A DNA stretch of 9,310 bases, from positions 1 through 9,310 of the forward strand of contig JAQCGA010000117.1 in NCBI GenBank assembly GCA_027619145.1, in the 5' to 3' direction. Numbering within the stretch: position 1 is the stretch's first letter; each line of letters begins with the position of its first letter. The position numbers were made by a program, and so were the translations under genes. This DNA is from a bacterium. GTDB lineage: Bacteria; Latescibacterota; UBA2968; GCA-2709665. Below, piece by piece: positions 1-5,117 of this stretch. The notes under the pieces are model-generated. The model worked only from the letters and a program-made list of their open reading frames with translations, ran no database searches and was not told the DNA's origin.

Positions 1-333
1 GAGCACCACATCACGGGCATGTCCGGTAACGGTGGCCACGCCCTTATACGCATCGACCTGCCAAACACGTCGGAAGCCAGAACTCTGATCAAGGAACTCG
101 GCGATGCGTTTGCCAGGAAGTTTTCCGACCCGCGAGACGAAGGCACACCGCAGGTATATGACCCTCCCCGCGTAGGCCTGGACAGTTCTGTTTACAACCC
201 CGCCCGCATCTGGAAGCTGCCCGGAACCGTCGCCATCAAAGGCGACCCCGTGCCCCACCTGGGCAGGGTGCATCGCCGGGCAACTGTGGATCTTCAGGAG
301 GTCACGCCGGCAGACCTGGGAGGGTTGCGATGA
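1..333 (+). CDS. DNA primase/polymerase (AEP prim-pol), C-terminal part, 5' partial
   Basis: The reading frame is open from the first base (EHHITGMSGNGGHALIRIDL...) to TGA at 331-333, so the real start and the N-terminal DxD catalytic motif lie outside the window. What remains matches the second half of an archaeo-eukaryotic primase domain of the plasmid/phage type. S-G-N-G-G-H (His codon at 37-39) corresponds to the SxH-like motif II. G-L-D-S-S-V-Y-N-P-A-R-I-W-K-L-P-G-T (Asp codon at 181-183) corresponds to the motif III region, followed by the Lys-Gly and R-V-H-R-R stretch usual in this group. Such enzymes make primers, and sometimes extend DNA, for mobile-element replication. The stop overlaps the next ATG (ATGA), and the family A polymerase downstream supports a replication role. 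No helicase domain follows, so one may lie upstream. The family assignment is from motif memory. Confidence 0.8.
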   Translation, partial: EHHITGMSGNGGHALIRIDLPNTSEARTLIKELGDAFARKFSDPRDEGTPQVYDPPRVGLDSSVYNPARIWKLPGTVAIKGDPVPHLGRVHRRATVDLQEVTPADLGGLR

Positions 334-488
334 AAGGTACGCTCACCGATCTAAAAAACGCCCTCCAGCAAGATGCGCCGGCGAGAATGCCAAAGCCCGG
401 AAGATTGAGGATGCGACCTTTGCGGGGGGAGGTCCGGTTTCGGCCAGCGGCGGTGCTGGAGTTTGTGTTCGATTCCATTCAAGAATAG
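330..488 (+). CDS. small overlapping ORF, 52 aa, unknown
   Basis: An ATG at 330 overlaps the primase stop in an ATGA arrangement and opens a 52-residue basic peptide beginning MKGTLTDLKNALQQD and ending VLEFVFDSIQE. Its middle (about residues 20-40) is rich in Arg and Pro. I recognise no domain. The coupled start favours translation, as at the other junctions in this module. Against it, composition is low in information and a competing open frame runs through the same bases, so it may instead be the remnant of a longer, frameshifted gene. The next confident gene starts 180 bases later at 669; between them there is only a possible upstream extension of that gene. Confidence 0.35.
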   Translation: MKGTLTDLKNALQQDAPARMPKPGRLRMRPLRGEVRFRPAAVLEFVFDSIQE

Positions 489-668
489 GCGGGGTAACTG
501 ATGCCACAATTGCAGGGGCTCCTGTTGGTTCAGTCCCGCCAAAGACCAACGCCACCGGATGGCACGGCTGATGAACTCGAAATACCCAGGCCCCAGAAGT
601 TTATCGTTTGGAGTAGCATATCCGCAGCGGAAGAGATTGAGAACTCACACCTTGGAAAGGGAGAAACC

Positions 669-1295
669 ATGAAAAACTTACCCGATGGCGTAGGATTCGA
701 AAAGAATATTCAACCCGATTTGTTGGAAGTCCAACCGGGAACGAGGGGCAAGATAGACCTCGAGGGGCTCCGCCTCAGCCAGGATTTCCACTCCATCATC
801 GGCGTGAAAAAGGCCCTTCTGACCGTGCCGGTGAAAAAACCAGACCGTCAGTGGTTCGTCCGTACGCACCCGGATACGGCGTTCCAGCTGACGACCGCAG
901 TGCTGGAATTGAAGGAGGAACAGGAAATATACCTGCTGAGTAAGGACCTCTGGACGGAGCTTCCCGGCGAGATCATTCCGAAAATCTTTTTCACCAGTAT
1001 CAACCGGCAGGGGGTTGTCTTCTTATGGCCCATACGGCTGCCAGGTGAAGAGGGAAACATCGATGACTGGAATAGATCGGCCCTCGAAGCGGCTGAGATG
1101 GCGCGGTCCGGGTGGATACGGCTGGCGGCAAACCGCTCCCTCGGGGCCTATGACGTGTTCGAGGCCACCGGTGACTTACCGGAACCGGAATGGAACCTCA
1201 CAGAGTTTCAGGACCTGGTGAATACAGCTTTTAAGGGCCGATATATTGAGGACTTAGAGCACCCCGTTTTGCGGAGATTGCGGGGGGAGATCTAA
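669..1295 (+). CDS. conserved-looking hypothetical protein of the replication module (208 aa)
   Basis: This is a 208-residue soluble protein without signal peptide or membrane segment. The frame is open back to an ATG at 501, but ATG 669 is preferred: it has a purine-rich GGAAAGGGAGAA ribosome binding site just upstream, and the segment before it (residues encoded by 501-668) is low in information. Visible blocks include DLEGLRLSQDF near residues 28-38, KKPDRQWFVRTHPD in the first half, and an acidic C-terminal half with WNLTEFQDLVNTAFKGRYI. The stop TAA overlaps the polymerase ATG (TAATG, 1293-1297), so the two are translationally coupled. I do not recognise a named domain. From memory, proteins like this recur directly upstream of stand-alone PolA genes in integrated elements, which suggests an accessory role in replication (inference). 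Confidence 0.82.
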   Translation: MKNLPDGVGFEKNIQPDLLEVQPGTRGKIDLEGLRLSQDFHSIIGVKKALLTVPVKKPDRQWFVRTHPDTAFQLTTAVLELKEEQEIYLLSKDLWTELPGEIIPKIFFTSINRQGVVFLWPIRLPGEEGNIDDWNRSALEAAEMARSGWIRLAANRSLGAYDVFEATGDLPEPEWNLTEFQDLVNTAFKGRYIEDLEHPVLRRLRGEI

Positions 1296-3034
1296 TGCAA
1301 ATCGGACCCTATCAGTATCGGCAGGTGTGGGTTGCGGACTTCGAGTTCTCCGCGCCCGATGGTGAAAACCCGAATCCAGTATGCCTGGTAGCCCACGACC
1401 TGGTGAGTCACCGAATAATCCGCATCTGGGAAGATGAATTGAAACAGATGGAGCGCCCACCATACGACACTGGACCACACAGCCTGTTTGTGGCCTATTA
1501 TGCCTCTGCGGAACTCGGCTGCCATCTGGCGCTGAATTGGCCGCTGCCGGGGGACGTGCTGGATCTGTATGTGGAATTCAGGAACATGACAAACGGATTG
1601 CCACTACCTTGCGGCGCCGGCCTACTTGGCGCAGCAGTGTATTACGGTTTGAGTGGTGCTGGAACTCTGGAAAAAGAGGAGATGCGAGAACTGGCCATTC
1701 GTGGAGGCCCCTGGACACGGGCGGAGCAAACAGCTTTGTTGGACTACTGTGAAAGCGACGTGGCGGCTCTGGCGCAATTGCTTCTTCAAATGATGCCGAA
1801 TATCGACCTCCCCCGCGCCTTGCTGCGGGGCCGATATATGAAGGCGGCCGCCCGCATGGAAAATACCGGAGTCCCAATAGATACCGAAAGCTTGGGAACT
1901 CTACGCTCCAGGTGGACGGAGATACAGGATGGGTTAATAGGCAGAATAAACGCCCACTATGGGGTATTTGAAGGCCGCACATTCAAGAGGGAGCTTTTTG
2001 CGCGATGGCTGGCAACCAATAACATCCCCTGGCCGAGGTTGGAATCCGGGACCCTGGCCCTGGATGATGATACTTTCCGTGAGATGGCCCGCGCACATCC
2101 AGCCGTCGCACCCCTTCGAGAACTACGGGTGTCCCTTTCTCAGTTGCGTCTTAACAAACTGGCTGTCGGTTCGGACGGCCGCAACCGGTGTTTGCTTTCT
2201 GCTTTCAGAGCGAAAACGGGTAGGAATCAACCAAGCAACGCGAAATTTATCTTTGGTCCGGCTGTGTGGCTACGCAGTTTGATTCGGCCTGACACAGATC
2301 ACGGACTGGCTTATATCGATTGGTCCCAGCAGGAGGTGGGAATTGCCGCTGCGTTATCCGGGGATGCCAATATGATGAAAGCCTACCACAGCGGGGACCC
2401 CTATCTTGAGTTCGGGAAACAAGCTGGGGTAATACCCGAAGGGGGCACGAGACAGGCACACAGCCACCTCAGAGACCAGTTCAAGGCTTGTGTCCTGGCT
2501 GTTCAATACGGGATGGGTGAAAGATCTCTGGCGTATAGGATCGACCAGGACACGGCACAGGCTCGGGAACTGCTACGGATGCACCATGAGACCTACCCCA
2601 CGTTCTGGCGATGGTCGGATGCCGCTGTGGATCACGCAATGATCACCAATACCCTGCACACAGTTTTCGGATGGACGGTTCATACCGGACATAGGCCAAA
2701 CCCCCGAAGTTTGAGGAACTTCCCCATGCAGGCAAATGGCGCCGAGATGTTACGCCTGGCCTGCTGCCTGGCGACGGAACAGGGTGTCCGGATCTGCGCC
2801 CCCGTTCACGATGCCGTATTGATCGAAGCCCCTTTAAGTGACCTGGACACCGCCATCCAGATCATGCAACAGGCGATGGAGAAGGCCAGTGATATTGTTT
2901 TGGGAGGTTTTCGGTTGCGTTCGGATGTCAAAACCGTCCGCTGGCCCGACCGTTACATGGACGAACGAGGACGAAGGATGTGGGAGACAATACAGGAGGT
3001 TTTAGCCGATCAGAGCGCCTATGCCGTCGGGTGA
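1295..3034 (+). CDS. family A DNA polymerase with 3'-5' exonuclease, phage/mobile-element type (Leu762 variant)
   Basis: This template-directed DNA polymerase has 579 residues and lacks the 5'-nuclease domain of cellular Pol I. The N-terminal DEDDy exonuclease shows exo I D-F-E-F (D15, E17), exo II around S-A-E-L-G-C-H-L-A-L (E73) with D90 following, and exo III Y151-C-E-S-D155. The palm and fingers follow. Motif A is D342-W-S-Q-Q-E347, motif B is R393-D-Q-F-K397-A-C-V-L401-A-V-Q-Y405-G, and motif C is V-H505-D506-A507. The two carboxylates needed for nucleotidyl transfer (D342, D506) are intact. Two substitutions stand out: L401 sits where E. coli has Phe762, and A507 replaces Glu883 of the usual HDE. 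In viral PolA surveys Leu762 has been linked to temperate lifestyles. The start overlaps the upstream stop, and the stop abuts the iteron array. Together with the primase this makes a compact, self-contained replication unit. Confidence 0.97.
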   Translation: MQIGPYQYRQVWVADFEFSAPDGENPNPVCLVAHDLVSHRIIRIWEDELKQMERPPYDTGPHSLFVAYYASAELGCHLALNWPLPGDVLDLYVEFRNMTNGLPLPCGAGLLGAAVYYGLSGAGTLEKEEMRELAIRGGPWTRAEQTALLDYCESDVAALAQLLLQMMPNIDLPRALLRGRYMKAAARMENTGVPIDTESLGTLRSRWTEIQDGLIGRINAHYGVFEGRTFKRELFARWLATNNIPWPRLESGTLALDDDTFREMARAHPAVAPLRELRVSLSQLRLNKLAVGSDGRNRCLLSAFRAKTGRNQPSNAKFIFGPAVWLRSLIRPDTDHGLAYIDWSQQEVGIAAALSGDANMMKAYHSGDPYLEFGKQAGVIPEGGTRQAHSHLRDQFKACVLAVQYGMGERSLAYRIDQDTAQARELLRMHHETYPTFWRWSDAAVDHAMITNTLHTVFGWTVHTGHRPNPRSLRNFPMQANGAEMLRLACCLATEQGVRICAPVHDAVLIEAPLSDLDTAIQIMQQAMEKASDIVLGGFRLRSDVKTVRWPDRYMDERGRRMWETIQEVLADQSAYAVG

Positions 3035-3099
3035 ACCTGTGCGCTGGCGCACACCAACCTGTGCGCTGGTGCAACATTACCTGTGCGCTGGCGCACACC
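3034..3099. repeat. three tandem 22-bp iterons, each built on a palindrome
   Basis: Three copies with an exact 22-bp period lie at 3034-3055, 3056-3077 and 3078-3099, directly after the polymerase stop. Copies 1 and 3 differ only in their first base and contain the perfect dyad TGTGCGC-TG-GCGCACA (7-bp arms, 2-bp centre; 3038-3053 and 3082-3097). Copy 2 keeps the left arm but has a degenerate right arm (GTGCAAC). One helical turn is about 10.5 bp, so a 22-bp period puts the copies on the same DNA face, as expected for cooperative protein binding. Likely roles are an iteron-type replication origin or an operator bound by the winged-helix protein encoded just downstream at 3171; these are inferences. 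Confidence 0.8.
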
Positions 3100-3111
3100 C
3101 GTCCTATCTAA

Positions 3112-3131
3112 TCATGTATGTACTCATGTAT
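3112..3131. promoter_or_regulatory. TCATGTAT direct repeat in leader of the winged-helix gene
   Basis: Two identical 8-bp TCATGTAT boxes at 3112-3119 and 3124-3131 are 12 bp apart start to start. They sit in an AT-rich patch between the iterons and the ribosome binding site of the next gene. The position suits a promoter or a second operator, but I see no convincing -35/-10 pair. Confidence 0.3.
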
Positions 3132-3170
3132 CTTTAGTACAAATACCCCCTTGGAAGAAGGTGAAGTTTT

Positions 3171-3536
3171 TTGGATGGAGAGATCTCTTTAGCGGAAGTG
3201 TCTGGTCCCCCGGTTGATGTAACCAACACCATTCGGGAGAAACCATTCCGGCCAAAACCCGGAAAACGCTTTCTGAAAGGCCCTATTCCGATGGGTTGGT
3301 TAGAACAAGCTGCAAGTTTACCGGGAAAGGCTTTGCACGTTGGGATATGGCTCTGGCATTGGCACTTTATCAAACGCAGCCCGAAGATCGGCTTGTCGGT
3401 GAAAAAGTTGGAGAGTTTCGGCGTGGAGCGGCATTCGGCCTACCGGGCATTGAAGGCACTGGAACAAGCCAAACTTGTATCCGTTGACAGACACGCAGGC
3501 CGGAGTCCTCTTGTCACACTGAGAGCCATCGAATGA
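3171..3536 (+). CDS. winged-helix (HTH) DNA-binding protein of integrated element
   Basis: This 121-residue protein has an N-terminal linker rich in Lys, Arg and Pro (REKPFRPKPGKRFLKGPIP, about 22-40). A helical segment around LPGKALHVGIWLWHW follows. The winged helix is at about residues 75-116, with L-S-V-K-K-L-E-S-F-G-V-E-R-H as the turn region, S-A-Y-R-A-L-K-A-L-E-Q-A as the recognition helix, and a basic wing (V-D-R-H-A-G-R-S-P-L-V). The likely start is TTG at 3171: an in-frame stop at 3162-3164 rules out anything earlier, and GAAGGTGA at 3157-3164 is well placed as ribosome binding site. The ATG at 3175 is out of frame. From memory this domain pattern is common in mobile elements. Its site just downstream of palindromic iterons suggests it binds them as regulator or initiator (inference). 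Confidence 0.8.
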   Translation: MDGEISLAEVSGPPVDVTNTIREKPFRPKPGKRFLKGPIPMGWLEQAASLPGKALHVGIWLWHWHFIKRSPKIGLSVKKLESFGVERHSAYRALKALEQAKLVSVDRHAGRSPLVTLRAIE

Positions 3537-3739
3537 GTCTGGACGCCCAGGCCCGAAGATGCGGCGGAGGGGCTGCGCGATTTTCGATCTACGCCGCACA
3601 AGAGAGCGAGTTAAGCTGCCTAAAACCACGTTCTCCCTCTTGTGGGGGGAGAACCCCGGCAGACACAAAAAAGCACCTTACTTTTGCATCGGTAGGGCAA
3701 TGTGTCTACCTTAACACAAAACCTGTCTGGCGGTGTTAA
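3533..3739 (+). CDS. possible coupled small ORF (68 aa), unknown
   Basis: An ATG at 3533 overlaps the stop of the winged-helix gene (ATGA), and the frame fills the gap almost exactly up to the next gene at 3746. The 68-residue product starts MSLDAQARRCGGGAARF and is Cys-rich (five Cys). No domain is recognised. Coupling supports it. Against it, the same bases carry two clear inverted repeats and codon use is unremarkable, so the stretch could be a non-coding structured region instead. Confidence 0.3.
   Translation: MSLDAQARRCGGGAARFSIYAAQESELSCLKPRSPSCGGRTPADTKKHLTFASVGQCVYLNTKPVWRC
3630..3654. repeat. inverted repeat GTTCTCCC / GGGAGAAC
   Basis: Perfect 8-bp arms at 3630-3637 and 3647-3654 flank a 9-base G/T-rich centre. 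No T-run follows, so it is not a typical intrinsic terminator. It could be a protein-binding dyad, a recombination site or an RNA hairpin within the putative small ORF. Confidence 0.4.
3711..3739. promoter_or_regulatory. operator-like dyad TTAACAC / GTGTTAA before next gene
   Basis: Perfect 7-bp arms at 3711-3717 and 3733-3739 are separated by 15 bp; the second arm ends six bases before the ATG at 3746. A regulator bound here would block translation or transcription of the downstream gene. No clear ribosome binding site is visible before that ATG, so the dyad may also matter as RNA structure. Confidence 0.35.
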
Positions 3740-3745
3740 CATAGA

Positions 3746-4069
3746 ATGGCGTGGGAAACACGACAAGGAAAAGGCCAATACTACACACGTTCCAAATGGA
3801 TGGACGGCAAGGTGGGCCGCGTGTACATCGGCTGCGGGCAAAAGGGAGAGCAGGCCGCACGTAGGGACGCGCTGGAGCGAGCAGGACGAGAGCGGTTGCG
3901 TAACCTGGCCGCTGAGATCGAGCAGGCGGAAAAGGCTCACCTGGAGGCCCTGGAGCGTCCTCTGAATGATCTGGAAGCCGTGTGTGGGCTACTGATGGCG
4001 GTGGCTATGGAACTTGCTGGATACCACAAACCGAAACGGTGGAAATGGAGACGCAGGCGTGGAAGTTGA
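3746..4069 (+). CDS. small basic mobile-element protein, unknown function (107 aa)
   Basis: This is a 107-residue soluble protein. Residues 1-33 form a short beta-rich segment with aromatic and Gly residues (G-K-G-Q-Y-Y-T-R-S, then G-R-V-Y-I-G-C-G). Residues 34-75 form a charged, probably coiled-coil helix rich in Ala, Glu and Arg, and the C-terminus is strongly basic (K-R-W-K-W-R-R-R-R-G-S). The N-terminal pattern is familiar to me from short proteins in bacterial integrated elements, but I know no function. The basic tail suggests nucleic-acid binding. Its end overlaps the next gene by 11 bases from the preferred GTG start, so the pair is coupled. Confidence 0.78.
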   Translation: MAWETRQGKGQYYTRSKWMDGKVGRVYIGCGQKGEQAARRDALERAGRERLRNLAAEIEQAEKAHLEALERPLNDLEAVCGLLMAVAMELAGYHKPKRWKWRRRRGS

Positions 4070-4592
4070 AAGAGCCGAAAAAGCCGAACTGCTGGCAAGG
4101 CGAGCGATCGCCGGAGATGCGAAGGCGCTGCGGAAGCTGAAGCGGGTAAGCCCCCAGGTGTTTGAGCGACTGCTGGATGGTTACGCCGACTTGGGCAAGC
4201 AGACGCAGACTGCGCTGATCGAGGCCATATATCTGAGAAGGTGGGGCGACCACGTAGAAGGCGACCGGCTGGCGGTGGCGTCACTGGAGCGGCAGGCGGA
4301 AGAAATGCGGGAGTTGCTGTTTGAGGTCCACACGACGCCGCTGGAACGCCTCCTGGCGGACCGTGTGGTTTGCTGCTGGCTGGCCGTTTCACAGGCGGAT
4401 ATAGATGCTGCAAGCTGGCCTGAAAACCGGTTCTCCGAAAACATTCAGAAGTATGTGGACCGCGCACACCGCCGGTTTTCGAGGGCCTGTAAGGACCTGG
4501 CGACGGTCTCCCGGCTCCTGGGGCCGGTGGTGCAGGTCAACGTGGCGAGAGAGCAGAGAATTGCGAATATCTTTTCAGGGGGCGAAGGGTGA
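4059..4592 (+). CDS. helical hypothetical protein, partner of preceding gene (177 aa)
   Basis: The GTG at 4059 is preferred because GGAG at 4047-4050 lies eight bases upstream. The same frame opens at a TTG at 4014 (192 aa), but that would overlap the preceding gene by 56 bases. The product is soluble and almost entirely helical. It contains a charged N-terminus (V-E-R-A-E-K-A-E-L-L-A-R-R-A), a central Leu/Glu-rich segment, one W-L-A-V segment too short to be a membrane span, and a C-terminus R-R-F-S-R-A-C-K-D-L-A-T-V-S-R-L-L-G-P-V-V-Q-V-N-V. The closing Val-Gln-Val-Asn-Val strand is reminiscent of unknown proteins I associate with the same gene neighbourhood in other elements. A structural or small-terminase-like role is conceivable but unproven. 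The stop overlaps a GTG (GTGA, 4589-4592) opening another small frame. Confidence 0.78.
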   Translation: MEVERAEKAELLARRAIAGDAKALRKLKRVSPQVFERLLDGYADLGKQTQTALIEAIYLRRWGDHVEGDRLAVASLERQAEEMRELLFEVHTTPLERLLADRVVCCWLAVSQADIDAASWPENRFSENIQKYVDRAHRRFSRACKDLATVSRLLGPVVQVNVAREQRIANIFSGGEG

Positions 4593-4762
4593 ACACGCAC
4601 TTCACCAAAGTAGTCGGCAAACAGGACCAGGCGCCTGGACTGTTCTGCCGGATCCGTAAAGGAAGTGAGGCTGTGCCCCGTAAGGAATTGCGCGCTCTGG
4701 CCTCCCGGATGGGTCGGAGGCCTCGAGAAGAGGGTTTGGTGGAAAAACGCGAGATAGCGTAG
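4589..4762 (+). CDS. coupled small basic ORF (57 aa), unknown
   Basis: A GTG at 4589 overlaps the previous stop (GTGA) and is preceded by a G-rich CAGGGGGCGAAGG. The 57-residue product starts with an N-T-H-F-T-K-V-V-G-K segment and ends E-G-L-V-E-K-R-E-I-A, with a strongly basic middle (about 15 Lys/Arg). No family is recognised. Coupling and a suitable ribosome binding site make it a plausible last gene of the module. It could also be the 5' stub of a longer gene cut off at the element's edge. Confidence 0.45.
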   Translation: MNTHFTKVVGKQDQAPGLFCRIRKGSEAVPRKELRALASRMGRRPREEGLVEKREIA

Positions 4763-4931
4763 GGTTTTCTGGATTCTGGGACGTTCTTGCGGGTTATTGG
4801 TGGCAGCTCAGTGCTGCTTGACCCGGATCTGATGCCTGGGGTCAGGCTGCGCAAGCCGGGCTGACTTCTCAACCCGATCACCTGTGGCCAACGCCAGGAG
4901 GAAAACGCTCCCCCCCCGGAGGGATATTTTG

Positions 4932-4960
4932 TTGTTCATCCCCGGTTCCAGCCCTATATT
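4932..4960 (+). promoter_or_regulatory. sigma70-type promoter candidate for the secreted-protein genes
   Basis: TTGTTC (4932-4937) and TATATT (4955-4960) are separated by exactly 17 bases, close to the TTGACA-17-TATAAT consensus. Transcription would start near 4967 and give a leader of about 150 bases before the GTG at 5118, with an intrinsic terminator in between. Confidence 0.42.
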
Positions 4961-5069
4961 CACCTCAGGCAGGTCTTGATGTTGGGTTCCACTTCAGTTC
5001 GATGCGCAGACCGGGAGGGGCCGATAAACGCCTCCGGACAGAACCACTTTCATTCTTCTTTCGTGATGG

Positions 5070-5095
5070 GCCGCACGCTACAGGTGCGGCTTTTT
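5070..5095 (+). terminator. intrinsic terminator just upstream of the next ribosome binding site
   Basis: A perfect 7-bp stem GCCGCAC (5070-5076) / GTGCGGC (5084-5090) with a 7-base loop is followed at once by TTTTT (5091-5095). It ends about 9 bases before the ribosome binding site of the gene at 5118. It either ends a short upstream RNA or acts as an attenuator in the leader from the 4932-4960 promoter. Confidence 0.75.
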
Positions 5096-5117
5096 GTCTG
5101 TACGGGAGGGAGCGACG

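Larger units (their letters stand above)
4763..5117. other. intergenic boundary and leader region, no convincing protein gene
   Basis: I find no credible coding sequence here on either strand. It contains small hairpins GCAGC/GCTGC (4803-4807, 4813-4817) and TGACCC/GGGTCA (4819-4824, 4839-4844), and a run of eight C (4910-4917). A promoter candidate (4932-4960), a bulged stem CCGGGAGG/CCTCCGG near 5010-5037 and an intrinsic terminator (5070-5095) follow. The gene type changes across it from mobile-element replication genes to secreted proteins, so an attachment site or element edge could lie here. No duplicated core is visible within the window. Confidence 0.5.

Noticed and set aside
3034..3099. 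CRISPR array
   Set aside because: The three 22-bp units are contiguous with no spacers, and no cas gene is visible.
4014..4058. TTG 4014 as start of the helical protein
   Set aside because: It would overlap the upstream gene by 56 bases without a good ribosome binding site; GTG 4059 has GGAG at proper spacing, though the longer form cannot be excluded.
4537..4881. 114-residue minus-strand open frame
   Set aside because: It overlaps the end of a coding plus-strand gene and has shadow-like composition rich in Ser, Arg and Pro.
5094..5117. TTG at 5094 as start of the FGE-domain protein
   Set aside because: It lies in the T-run of the terminator and would put charged residues before the signal peptide; GTG 5118 has an excellent ribosome binding site.
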